This document shows, one piece after another, positions 34,584 through 42,831 of a stretch of 64,000 bases of DNA (positions are counted from its first letter, which is position 1; each line of letters starts with the position of its first letter). The stretch is from 58-81 sp012729145 (GTDB lineage: Bacteria; Synergistota; Synergistia; Synergistales; Thermovirgaceae): positions 434,001-498,000 of the forward strand of contig JAXGIW010000001.1 of assembly GCA_040770625.1 (NCBI GenBank), in the 5' to 3' direction. Position numbers and translations under genes: made by a program. The notes under the pieces were generated by a model. The model was not told the origin of the DNA, did no database searches, and saw only the letters and a program-made list of their open reading frames with translations.

Positions 34584-35504
34584 ATGAAAAGGATCACGTC
34601 ACTGGTCGAACTTCTCGCCTACGCCAAGGAGATCGGTCCCAAGAAGATAGCCGTCGCCCTGGCGGAGGACGCCGAGGTCATGGAGGCTGTCGAGAACGCA
34701 CGCAAGGAAGGGGTTGCCGATGCGTTCCTGGTCGGTGATGCCGACAAGCTCAAGAAAGTGACCGAGCCGATGGGTATTGACCTTTCGAACTACGAAGTGG
34801 TGGATGTAAAGGGCGGACAGGGAGAGATAGGTATCGAGGCCGTCAAGCTGGTCTCCTCCGGTAAGGCGGATATTCTCATGAAGGGCATGATCTCCACGGC
34901 CAACTTCCTGAGAGGGGTCCTTAACAAGGAGGTCGGTCTCCGCAGCGGAGGGACCCTATCCCACGTCTACATCCACCAGGTTGAGGGCTACGATCGTATT
35001 TTCTTTATCTGCGATCCGGCCTTTAATATAGCTCCCGACTTCCAGACCAAGGTCAACCTGATCAACAATACCGTGAACCTTGCCCACGCCTTCGGGATCG
35101 ACACGCCGAAGGTGGCGGCTCTCGCGGCGGTCGAAGTGGTCAACCAGGACATGCCCTGCACCATCGATGCGGCCATGCTGACCCAGATGAACCGCAGGGG
35201 CCAGATCAAGGGGTGCATCATCGACGGACCCCTGGCGCTGGACAACGCCATCAGCGAAGAGTCTGCGAAGCACAAGGGGATAGTCTCCGAGGTGGCCGGT
35301 CATGCCGACATCCTCCACGTCCCGGACATCGAGGCAGGGAACATGCTCGCCAAGGCCATAGTCTACTTCGCCAATAACAAGACGGCCGGGCTGGTCCTCG
35401 GAGCCAAGGCGCCCGTGGTGCTCACCAGCAGGTCCGATTCGCCCGAGACGAAACTGCTCTCTATTGCTTCCGCGGTCGTCCTCTCGGCCTACGAGAAGAA
35501 ATAG
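34584..35504 (+). CDS. ptb: Phosphate butyryltransferase (second copy)
   Basis: Same enzyme family as the preceding gene, 306 residues. The C-terminal half (VEVVNQDMPCTIDAA through VPDIEAGN) is nearly the same as in the first copy, while the N-terminal half differs more. ATG at 34584 has GGGAGG eight bases upstream; a TTG at 34581 is closer to the ribosome site. A 151-base spacer with repeat words separates it from the first ptb, so the two halves of the cluster may have separate transcription. Confidence 0.93.
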   Translation: MKRITSLVELLAYAKEIGPKKIAVALAEDAEVMEAVENARKEGVADAFLVGDADKLKKVTEPMGIDLSNYEVVDVKGGQGEIGIEAVKLVSSGKADILMKGMISTANFLRGVLNKEVGLRSGGTLSHVYIHQVEGYDRIFFICDPAFNIAPDFQTKVNLINNTVNLAHAFGIDTPKVAALAAVEVVNQDMPCTIDAAMLTQMNRRGQIKGCIIDGPLALDNAISEESAKHKGIVSEVAGHADILHVPDIEAGNMLAKAIVYFANNKTAGLVLGAKAPVVLTSRSDSPETKLLSIASAVVLSAYEKK

Positions 35505-35522
35505 CTCCTGCCGGGGTCCCGG

Positions 35523-36599
35523 ATGAAATCCGCCGTCATTCTCGCCATCAACCCCGGCTCCACCAGCACAAAGGTGGCGCTCTACAGGGGTTCCGAGGAG
35601 GTCTGGTCGGATACCCAGAGGTACGATGCAGACCGGATAGAGGAGTTTCCTGACATCCCTGCCCAGGAGCAGTTCAGGCTTGAAGAGATCCGCAAGGCGC
35701 TGAAGGGGAAAAATACAGAGCTGACTGGTCTTGACGCAGTTGTGGGAAGGGGCGGTCTCCTTCGCCCCATCCCCGGCGGGACTTACAGGGTCAGCCAGGA
35801 GATGCTCGAGGATCTCAGGAGCTGCCGGTATGGCTCCCACGCAAGCAATCTCGGGGGTCCGCTGGCAAAGATGATCGCCGACGAGGCCGGCGGCCTCCCC
35901 GCCTTCATAGTTGACCCTGTGGTGGTCGATGAACTGGCGGAGGAGGCCCGCCTTTCCGGGATCCCTGAGATCGAGAGAAGGTCGATCTTTCACGCCCTCA
36001 ACCAGAAAGCCGTGGCCCGGAGAGCCTCAGCCGGACTTGGCAAAAGCTACGAAGAGGTGAACCTCATAGTAGCCCATATGGGGGGAGGGATATCCGTAGG
36101 GGCCCACTGCAGGGGAAGAGTGATCGATGTCAACAACGCCCTCGACGGAGAGGGGCCCTTCGCTCCCGAGAGGGCAGGTTCCCTTCCCGCGGGAGAGCTT
36201 GTCAAGTTCGCCTTTTCATCGGGGTTACAGCTAGAAGGGCTTATCAAGAAGATGGTAGGTGGAGGTGGCCTTGTGGCCCATCTCGGTACCAATGACCTCC
36301 GGGAGGTCGAAAAGAGGATCGCCCGGGGGGATGAAATGGCCAGTCTCGTTTTCAGGGCTATGGCCTACCAGGTCGCCCGTGAGATAGGGTCAAGGGCGGC
36401 GATCCTCTCCGGTGATGTGGATGCCGTGGTCCTCACCGGAGGGCTGGCCTTCAGCGAACAGTTCGTAAAGGATATCTCTCAAAGAGTGGCCTTCATGGCT
36501 CCGGTAATGGTATTCCCGGGAGAGGACGAGATGAAGGCACTGGCAGAAGGCGCTCTAAGGGTGTTGAACGGGGTGGAGAAGGCCGGGGAGTACGTTTAA
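35523..36599 (+). CDS. buk: Butyrate kinase (second copy)
   Basis: 358 residues with ILAINPGSTSTKVA, AVVGRGGLLRPIPGGTY, AHMGGGISVGAH and AVVLTGGLAFSE. It follows the second ptb by 18 bases and so completes the mirrored order kinase-transferase-transferase-kinase. The two kinases share motifs but differ through their central regions. In amino-acid fermenters such paired enzymes can handle butyryl, isobutyryl and isovaleryl groups; which copy prefers which is not visible. Confidence 0.93.
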   Translation: MKSAVILAINPGSTSTKVALYRGSEEVWSDTQRYDADRIEEFPDIPAQEQFRLEEIRKALKGKNTELTGLDAVVGRGGLLRPIPGGTYRVSQEMLEDLRSCRYGSHASNLGGPLAKMIADEAGGLPAFIVDPVVVDELAEEARLSGIPEIERRSIFHALNQKAVARRASAGLGKSYEEVNLIVAHMGGGISVGAHCRGRVIDVNNALDGEGPFAPERAGSLPAGELVKFAFSSGLQLEGLIKKMVGGGGLVAHLGTNDLREVEKRIARGDEMASLVFRAMAYQVAREIGSRAAILSGDVDAVVLTGGLAFSEQFVKDISQRVAFMAPVMVFPGEDEMKALAEGALRVLNGVEKAGEYV

Positions 36600-36650
36600 G
36601 TTCTGACAGCGAGCGACACAGGGCCCCCAGGTGCCCGGGAAGGAGACAGA

Positions 36651-37271
36651 ATGGACGGCAGGGTTCGGATAAGGGACTCACTGGCTTTCGGGTGGAGGGC
36701 CTTCAGGCGGAACACCCTTTTCTTCATGGTCCTTCTGCTGGTCATGGGTATTCCTTTGGCCATTCTTAACGTATCCCTCAACGAGTTGCCCCTGGTATCG
36801 CCGAACCCCTCGGTGCTGTTCCTCAGGGGTGTGACATGGGTCCTGAGAGTACTCGTTGCCCTGGTGCTTATCGTCGTGAGCCTCTCATTCTGTGACCGGG
36901 GTTCCTTTGAGTTTGTGCAATTAAAGGGTATGAAACCTTTGCTCATTCCTTACCTTATCGGTTCCCTTCTCCTTTCGGTGCTGGTCGGTGTGGGAATGGC
37001 ACTTTTCATTGTGCCCGGGGTCTACATCGCCGTCAGGTACCAGTTCATGCCCTACCTGATCATCGACCGGGGGATGAAACCACTGGAGGCTTTCAAGGCT
37101 GCCGGGGAGCTGGTCCGGGGCTCGTGGATGAATCTTTTCCTTTTCCTGCTATGCATAGTGGGGATAAATTTCCTGGGGACGATCCCTCTGGGCCTTGGGC
37201 TCCTGATAACAGTCCCCGTGACATTCATGGCCCATGCCAGGGTCTACAGGGACTTCGTTCCGGGACCATGA
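36651..37271 (+). CDS. Multi-pass membrane protein, DUF975-like
   Basis: 206 residues with about five hydrophobic segments and the motif GVYIAVRYQFMPYLIIDRGMKPLEAFKAAGEL in the middle, similar to DUF975 and related membrane proteins of unknown role. ATG at 36651 follows AGGAGACAGA. Its stop overlaps the start of the hydrolase gene by four bases, so the two are coupled. Confidence 0.65.
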   Translation: MDGRVRIRDSLAFGWRAFRRNTLFFMVLLLVMGIPLAILNVSLNELPLVSPNPSVLFLRGVTWVLRVLVALVLIVVSLSFCDRGSFEFVQLKGMKPLLIPYLIGSLLLSVLVGVGMALFIVPGVYIAVRYQFMPYLIIDRGMKPLEAFKAAGELVRGSWMNLFLFLLCIVGINFLGTIPLGLGLLITVPVTFMAHARVYRDFVPGP

Positions 37272-38089
37272 GCATCACCCGCCTTGCTTTATGGGTGGCA
37301 GTCATCTACGGGGTTTTCTGCGGGGGAATATACCTGCTGCAAGACAAAATGATCTACCAGCCCTGGGGCGAGATCACAGCAACCCCCTCCAGGGTTGGTC
37401 TTTTCTTTGAGAACGTCTCATTCGAAGCCTCCGACGGCGTGCCTCTCCATGGCTGGTTCATCCCGGCGGAGAAGGGTTACGGAAAGGTCCTGCTCTTTTT
37501 CCACGGCAACGCCGGCAACATTTCCCACAGGCTGGAGTCGATCAGGACGTTCCACGATATGGGGCTGGACGTTCTCATATTTGATTACCGCGGCTACGGA
37601 AAGAGCGGGGGCAAGCCATCGGAAGAGGGTCTCTACCGGGACGGCACGGCGGCTATGGAGTTCCTGTTGGAGAGAGGGTATTTCCCGGACGAAATAATCA
37701 TGTTCGGGAGATCCCTGGGCGGGGCCGTGGCTGCAAGGGTCTCCATGGAGACCACCCCCCTGGCCCTGATCCTGGAATCGTCCTTTACATCACTTGTCGA
37801 CATGGCCTCCATGGTCGCCCGTTTCTTCCCGGTTCGCCAGCTTCTGCGCAGCGAGTATCCGACAGAGAGCATCCTCCCTTACATGTCCTGTCCCGTACTC
37901 GTGGTCCACAGCCCCGATGACGAAGTGATCCCCTTTTCCCAGGGTCTGAAGCTTTACGAGGCTGCCCCTGAACCCAAGGTCTTTCTGGAGATCAAGGGCG
38001 ACCACAACGGAGGCTTCATCCTCTCAGGGGAGACCTACCGCCAGGGGCTGAAGTCATTCCTTTCGGACATTGCCTGCATAGGAAGATAG
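37268..38089 (+). CDS. Membrane-anchored alpha/beta hydrolase (BEM46/ABHD13-like)
   Basis: An N-terminal helix (LALWVAVIYGVFCGGIYLL) precedes an alpha/beta hydrolase fold: FFHGNAGNISHR oxyanion region, DYRGYGKSGG, nucleophile elbow GRSLGG, the acid in HSPDDEVIP and the catalytic His in KGDHNGGF. Members often act as esterases or lipases; substrate unknown. ATG at 37268 overlaps the stop of the upstream membrane protein. Confidence 0.85.
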   Translation: MSITRLALWVAVIYGVFCGGIYLLQDKMIYQPWGEITATPSRVGLFFENVSFEASDGVPLHGWFIPAEKGYGKVLLFFHGNAGNISHRLESIRTFHDMGLDVLIFDYRGYGKSGGKPSEEGLYRDGTAAMEFLLERGYFPDEIIMFGRSLGGAVAARVSMETTPLALILESSFTSLVDMASMVARFFPVRQLLRSEYPTESILPYMSCPVLVVHSPDDEVIPFSQGLKLYEAAPEPKVFLEIKGDHNGGFILSGETYRQGLKSFLSDIACIGR

Positions 38090-38092
38090 AAA

Positions 38093-38118
38093 ACGGCCCG
38101 GACTATTTGCCGGGCCGT
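38093..38118 (-). terminator. Terminator hairpin between convergent genes
   Basis: 9-bp stem ACGGCCCGG / CCGGGCCGT with an 8-base loop. On the minus strand it ends in TTTTC, so it best serves the aminotransferase gene coming from the right; the hairpin could also stop the plus-strand hydrolase transcript. Confidence 0.75.
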
Positions 38119-38148
38119 CTCCCAAAGAAGAAGGAGGTGGGTTTGTTG

Positions 38149-39540
38149 CTACCACCCCTTGAGGTACGGCAGGATGTCCTCGGACACCCTCCCTGATGCC
38201 GCATCCTCGAGGGAGGCATTCATTATTCCGAGAGCTTCCTGGAGGAGCTCATCGGGAATGTTGAGCGGTGGAGCCACCCTCAGCACGTTCCCGTGTTTCC
38301 CGAAGGTTATCAGGATAAGCCCCTTCTCCCAGGCAGCCCAGGATATCTTCAGCGCCATCGCCTTGTCGGGCGTCTTGTTGCTCCTGTCGGAGACTATCTC
38401 CACGCCCATAAGCAGGCCCTTCTGCCGGATGTCCCCGATAAAGGGGAGCTGTTCCGCCTTTTCCCTGAACCACTCCGCAATGATCTTTCCCTTTTCTTCA
38501 GCCCTGGCCGCAAGATCCTCATCCCTGATAACCCTGAACATGGCCTCTGCCGAAGCACAGCTGACGGCGTGGCCCGCGTGAGTGTAGGCAAGCAGGGGGA
38601 CCGGCACGGCGTCGAGGATATCTGCCCTGCCTATGATTGCCGAAAGGGGGAGGCCTCCTCCCAGGGCTTTTGCCGATACGATGAGGTCGGGGACGATATC
38701 GAAGTGTTCTATGGCCCACCAGCGGCCGCTGCGTCCCATACCGGTCTGGACCTCTTCGTCGATGAGGACTATCCCTTCCCTTTCGGTGACACCCCTTAAG
38801 CGGGTCATGAACTCCCTGGGGGGGAAGATCATCCCTCCGTCGCCCTGGGCTGGTTCGATGAGCACGGCCGCCACATCCCCTCGATGCCTGTCGAGCATCT
38901 CGTCCACGGATCTCATCGCCTCCCGCGTCAAACCTTCGGGGTCGGCGTAACCGTCTATGCCCCAGGGATTTCGGTAGGGGTCGGGGTACTCGGCGAAGAC
39001 CACGTTAGGGTCCAGGCACACGCTTTTCTTGACATCGCTGCCGACTATGCCCGTCACGGAGAGCGAAGCCGTGGTCATCCCGTGATAGGACTCCTTGAAG
39101 CTGAGGATCTGTCTCCTGCCAGTGAAGGAGCGGGCTGCCCTTATGGCGGCATCCACGCCGTCGGAGCCGGAGAAGCCGAAGGCGGCTTTCTTGGGGAAGT
39201 CCCCGGGTGCGGTGGAGGTCAGCAGTTCGGCAAGCCTGACCTGTCTGTCGTTGTAAAAATAGACCACCGTGTAGTTCTGGAGCTTCCCCACCTGCTCCCT
39301 GACGGCCTCTACCACCACAGGGTGGCAGTGGCCTGCATTATAGACGGCCGCGCTGGTCAGGAAGTCGATATACCTGTTGCCGTCAGCATCCCATACGAGG
39401 GATCCCTTGGCTCTCTCGATAGCCATGGGGAAGTATTTGATCGCGACGGCGCCAGGAATGAACCTTTCGTCACTCTCGATGACGGCACAGCTCTTCTCGA
39501 TGTTCTTGCTGGTCAACCCGGCCAGAGATCTCCAGTCCAT
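38149..39540 (-). CDS. Class III aminotransferase, possibly an amino-acid 2-epimerase/racemase
   Basis: Fold-type I PLP enzyme. The PLP Lys is in SAKALGGGLP (291), with the Asp in LIDEEVQTGMGR, GFSGSDGVDAAIRAAR, and LIEPAQGDGGMIFPP. The APGDFPKKAAFGFSGSD, YPDPYR and EPAQGDGG segments resemble isoleucine 2-epimerase-type members as well as 4-aminobutyrate aminotransferases, so a racemase role is possible. ATG at 39540 follows GGGAGG by ten bases; an ATG at 39558 is the other choice. It lies 30 bases after the YkvI-type carrier and probably forms an operon with it. Confidence 0.8.
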   Translation of the reverse strand: MDWRSLAGLTSKNIEKSCAVIESDERFIPGAVAIKYFPMAIERAKGSLVWDADGNRYIDFLTSAAVYNAGHCHPVVVEAVREQVGKLQNYTVVYFYNDRQVRLAELLTSTAPGDFPKKAAFGFSGSDGVDAAIRAARSFTGRRQILSFKESYHGMTTASLSVTGIVGSDVKKSVCLDPNVVFAEYPDPYRNPWGIDGYADPEGLTREAMRSVDEMLDRHRGDVAAVLIEPAQGDGGMIFPPREFMTRLRGVTEREGIVLIDEEVQTGMGRSGRWWAIEHFDIVPDLIVSAKALGGGLPLSAIIGRADILDAVPVPLLAYTHAGHAVSCASAEAMFRVIRDEDLAARAEEKGKIIAEWFREKAEQLPFIGDIRQKGLLMGVEIVSDRSNKTPDKAMALKISWAAWEKGLILITFGKHGNVLRVAPPLNIPDELLQEALGIMNASLEDAASGRVSEDILPYLKGW

Positions 39541-39570
39541 ATGAAAGCAGCCTCCCATTTCACCTGGATA

Positions 39571-40716
39571 TCATGCAGGGATCTTTGCGTTCTTCTTGCT
39601 TATCTTGTACAGGCCCAGCGTGAAGAGGGCGACGCCGTGAAGCAGGAAGAAACCCCAGCTGATGGTCCCGTACCCTTTGGCAATAAGGCCGATAAGACCG
39701 AAGGATGCCACTCCCAGCCCGACAAGGGCCATCAGGCCTCCAAGGACTCCCCGGTTGGCCTTGGTCAGTCCTTTGCCCTTGTGGTCGACCATCCAGGAGT
39801 TGATCCTCTCGTTGACGGCGTGGATGAAGCCTGCACCCGTCTCGATCATCGTTCCGAACAGGACGACCATGTAGACAGGCAGGAGCCAGGGTGCGATCTC
39901 TCCGAGGATCGTGTAGGCAGGTACCTCAACGTCGAGGATCCCCGGGTAGAAGCCCATTATGACCAGGTAGAGGAAGAATCCGGGAAGGATCGTGATTATC
40001 GATGTCATGATCCCCGATATGACGGCTTCCTTCCTGCTCTCTATGTAATTGAGAGCGAAAAGAATGGCGGGGAAGGTCCCAAGGTTGTAGAAGGCGTACT
40101 TGAAGCCTCCCAGGGCCCACCCCTCCTTGATCTCTCCTGTGGCGAGGCTGGCGCCTATCTGGTCTCCAACCTGGGAGATGCCGACCAGCAGGAATACAAG
40201 GAATACGGCGTAGAGAAGGTAGGACCACCAGGACATGGCGATCTCGATCACGTAGCTCCCGAAGAAGGTCAGCGTGGCTACGCCCGCGAGGAAGAGCGCC
40301 GCGCCCACCAGCGGAGGGAGCCCGAAGGACTGCATGAAGATGCTTCCCGATGTGGCCCCGACGACACCAAGAACGATAAGGAGAAGGACGATGTAGCAGA
40401 CCTCGTACAGGACCCACCCCGGTCCAAGGAGTTCCTTGAAGAAGCTGCGGTAGTCGTAGACCTTGAATGTGCGCGCGAACTCGTAGCTGACGGCAAAGAC
40501 AAGGGACCACAGGGTTGTTGTCACCAGCGCCATTCCCAGTATCCCGCCGAGGCTCCCGAAGTTGACGAAGTACTCGACCAGCTCACGGCCAGTGCCGTAG
40601 CCCCCGGCGATAATAACCGACTGGGAGATAAGGCCTGGGAGGATATATTTCTTGTAGGAAGAAGAAGCCATCATTCTGCTGAAGAAACCCTGTTTCATCT
40701 CTTTTGGATTGCTCAT
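39571..40716 (-). CDS. YkvI-family membrane transporter
   Basis: A multi-pass protein (about ten helices) of the YkvI family, part of the amino acid/choline transporter superfamily; the N-terminal SQSVIIAGGYGTGRELVEYFVNFG is the recognisable signature. The role is probably uptake or release of an amino acid, given the aminotransferase gene that follows. ATG at 40716 is used; the frame is open further upstream with charged sequence (MTRVREKDREVLYE) and an ATG at 40758, so a longer cytoplasmic N-terminus is possible. A promoter and a long leader lie upstream. Confidence 0.75.
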   Translation of the reverse strand: MSNPKEMKQGFFSRMMASSSYKKYILPGLISQSVIIAGGYGTGRELVEYFVNFGSLGGILGMALVTTTLWSLVFAVSYEFARTFKVYDYRSFFKELLGPGWVLYEVCYIVLLLIVLGVVGATSGSIFMQSFGLPPLVGAALFLAGVATLTFFGSYVIEIAMSWWSYLLYAVFLVFLLVGISQVGDQIGASLATGEIKEGWALGGFKYAFYNLGTFPAILFALNYIESRKEAVISGIMTSIITILPGFFLYLVIMGFYPGILDVEVPAYTILGEIAPWLLPVYMVVLFGTMIETGAGFIHAVNERINSWMVDHKGKGLTKANRGVLGGLMALVGLGVASFGLIGLIAKGYGTISWGFFLLHGVALFTLGLYKISKKNAKIPA

Positions 40717-40830
40717 CTCGTATAACACCTCTCTGTCTTTTTCTCTGACCCTCGTCATCAAGGGGCGATCCTGTTTCTCTTTCTCGGCTTGGTACTTATC
40801 CAGATTCCCGGACAACACCTCCTCAAACAA

Positions 40831-40858
40831 GAAAGGGGCCCCTTTAGGGGCCCCTTTC
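40831..40858 (-). promoter_or_regulatory. Strong hairpin in the leader of the YkvI-type gene
   Basis: 12-bp perfect stem GAAAGGGGCCCC / GGGGCCCCTTTC with a 4-base loop. On the minus strand it is followed by CTTGTTTG and then GAGGAGG. It could be an attenuator or an RNA-stabilising element within the roughly 310-base leader. Confidence 0.5.
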
Positions 40859-41025
40859 TCCCGGTTTATCGCGGAAAAGTATGGCTCAACCGCGCCAGGA
40901 GGGGGACCCCAAGGCAACATAGAGAATAATGCCGTAATTAAAGCGACCACGAAAAGCTCTCTCTATCCGCACAGGGCGCCCTCCTTCACAAGATATGCAT
41001 TATGAAAAAACAAAGCGTTTCGGGG

Positions 41026-41074
41026 AGTCTATATCAGCATCTCCCTCTTGTCAACAAATTTCACATTCGTGAAA
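41026..41074 (-). promoter_or_regulatory. Promoter with operator-like palindrome for the YkvI-aminotransferase operon
   Basis: On the minus strand TTGACA (41054-41049), 17-base spacer, TAGACT (41031-41026). Directly upstream of the -35 is TTTCAC-ATTC-GTGAAA (41059-41074), an inverted repeat that overlaps the end of the neighbouring aminotransferase gene and may bind an activator or repressor. Confidence 0.6.
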
Positions 41075-42179
41075 CTTTTCCTTTTTCTGTGGCCTTTCTC
41101 CAGAGTGCCCCGAAGATCTCCAGCTGTTCCGGGGCGGGTATTCTGAGACGGACGCTCTCTGGTCCCAGGCCAGTAAAGCAGGTTCCGGGTTCGGTCCTTA
41201 TTCCCTGTTCCATGAGTACCTCATAGAGGTTTTCCCGGCCCGAGACCAGTGATGCCAGGAGGATCGGCACTTCGGGGTGGGTCCTTGCCACAGATACCCC
41301 TCCCGTCCTTTCGATAGTATCGATGACCCGGGCCTTGACCTCACGAGCCATTTCTCTTGAACGCCGTGCATAATCCATGTCGAGAAGGGCTGCAGTGGCC
41401 ATGTCCATGGCAATGGCACTGACCGAAAAGGGTGGTGCGACTTTTCGCAGGAACCTTCTGGCCTCTTCGTCACGAACTACGCAGTAGCCGGTACGTATCC
41501 CGGCCAGACCTCGCCCCTTGGAGAAGGACCTGAGGACCACCATCGAGGGCGAGGCCAGGTTCAGGGCCGACTCGCCGGAGGGGAGGAAATCACCGTAGGC
41601 CTCGTCAACGATCAGGATGGAACCATACTTACGGCACTCTTCCGCAAGAAGGGCCATCTCGTCCAGGCCGGGGACCTGCCCCGTGGGGTTGTGGGGCCTG
41701 TCGACGTAAATGATCGACTCATCACCGATCATGGCTTCAGCAATTCGCGAAACTTCGAGTCCGTACCCTGGTGGGGTCAGGGATATCTGCCTGTAGGATG
41801 CCCCGGCAAGCTGGAAGTGCATCGGCCCGTCGGGGAACTGGGGGGTAACGCCGAGAACAGCTGCTCCAGTGGTGCAAAAGGTTCTGGCGAGACTTATTAT
41901 CAGGCCGATGGAGCCGGTGCCGATTATGACCTCGTCGGGTGAGAAGACCCCCTTCCAGGAGTCCGACAGGGCTTTCCGGAATGGGAGGTCATCACCGGGA
42001 TATCCGCCCGGGTCCGGCAACCTCCCTGTCCTTATTAGTTCCCTGACGCGGTCTGGCGGACCAAGTGGGTTTGTGCCGAGGGCGCAGTCGACCAGTACCG
42101 GTCTTTCCTCCCTGGAAGTGGCGTACTCGGCGAACTCCATGTTCCTCACAGGGGCGGGCATCCTCGCTTTCCAGTTCAT
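41061..42179 (-). CDS. Class I/II aminotransferase, histidinol-phosphate-aminotransferase-like
   Basis: PLP enzyme of fold type I, 372 residues: ALGTNPLGPP, IGTGSIGLI, YVDRPHNPTGQ, VDEAYGDF and the Schiff-base Lys in RSFSKGRGLAGIRTGY, with a C-terminal RLRIPAPEQ arginine region. This is the HisC/CobD-like branch; no histidine genes adjoin, so another amino acid may be its substrate. ATG at 42179 has GGAGGG seven bases upstream. Confidence 0.83.
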   Translation of the reverse strand: MNWKARMPAPVRNMEFAEYATSREERPVLVDCALGTNPLGPPDRVRELIRTGRLPDPGGYPGDDLPFRKALSDSWKGVFSPDEVIIGTGSIGLIISLARTFCTTGAAVLGVTPQFPDGPMHFQLAGASYRQISLTPPGYGLEVSRIAEAMIGDESIIYVDRPHNPTGQVPGLDEMALLAEECRKYGSILIVDEAYGDFLPSGESALNLASPSMVVLRSFSKGRGLAGIRTGYCVVRDEEARRFLRKVAPPFSVSAIAMDMATAALLDMDYARRSREMAREVKARVIDTIERTGGVSVARTHPEVPILLASLVSGRENLYEVLMEQGIRTEPGTCFTGLGPESVRLRIPAPEQLEIFGALWRKATEKGKVSRM

Positions 42180-42441
42180 GATCTCACCCTCCATTTGCGG
42201 ATATGGAGGCAATGATAGCAGGAAGCAGGAAAACGGTGAGTGGCGAAAGGCGTAAACGGTGAATAGTGAACGGTAAAGTCAAGACCAAACCGGAACATTT
42301 GCACCGCAGAGAGGGCACAAAGAGAAACGTAACCCCCCGGTTGTCCCCGCGGAGAGGTGATGATACCATGTTATCCAGCGAAAGACGTGGGTCCGGATAA
42401 GGACCGCCAGAAACCATAGATCCTGAAGGAGGGACTTGAGC
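42180..42441 (+). promoter_or_regulatory. Spacer before the encapsulin operon with promoter and repeat words
   Basis: Repeat words GTAAACGGTGAATAGTGAAC (42252-42271) and TTGCACCGCAGAGAGGGCAC (42299-42318) lie here. TTGTCC (42341-42346), 17 bases and TACCAT (42364-42369) may be the promoter of the ferritin-encapsulin pair. A small hairpin GGTCC-GGATAA-GGACC follows at 42390-42405 in the leader. Confidence 0.4.
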
Positions 42442-42804
42442 ATGTCCAACTACCACGAACCGGTCGAGGAACTTGGAGCAGAGGACAGGGATATCAGCAG
42501 GGCTCTTAACAGCCTCAAGGAGGAGATCGAGGCCGTGGACTGGTACCATCAGCGTGCCGCCGCTACCAAGGACAGTTCCATCAGGGACATAGTGATCCAC
42601 AACAGGGATGAGGAGATCGAGCACGCCGCCATGATGCTCGAGTGGCTGAGAAGAAAGATGCCCGCTTTTGATGATGCGCTGAGGACCTTCCTCTTCACCG
42701 AAGCTCCCATAACCGAGGTGGAGGAAGCGGCAGTCGCGGGAGAACAGGTAGCGGGGAAGACATCGTCAGGTAGCGGCCTTGGAATTGGAAGCCTCAAAGG
42801 TTAA
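42442..42804 (+). CDS. Encapsulated ferritin-like protein (EncFtn)
   Basis: Ferroxidase cargo of an encapsulin nanocompartment. 120 residues with two helices; the iron-site residues of the family correspond to E28, W34, E58 and H61 (segments KEEIEAVDWYHQR and NRDEEIEHAAMMLEWLRR). The C-terminus is a Gly/Ser linker ending in LGIGSLK, the cargo-loading peptide that docks inside the shell. ATG at 42442 follows GGAGGG by eight bases. It is 27 bases before the shell gene. Confidence 0.93.
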   Translation: MSNYHEPVEELGAEDRDISRALNSLKEEIEAVDWYHQRAAATKDSSIRDIVIHNRDEEIEHAAMMLEWLRRKMPAFDDALRTFLFTEAPITEVEEAAVAGEQVAGKTSSGSGLGIGSLKG

Positions 42805-42831
42805 GGATCGAGAGGGAAGGGGGAAAAGAGA

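Noticed and set aside
38884..40725. 613-codon plus-strand open frame
   Set aside because: It runs antisense across a clear aminotransferase and a clear membrane carrier, with a composition typical of antisense frames.
41059..41074. TTTCAC-N4-GTGAAA as a third parS site
   Set aside because: The centre has four extra bases and the CACGTG core is missing; it is kept only as an operator-like palindrome.
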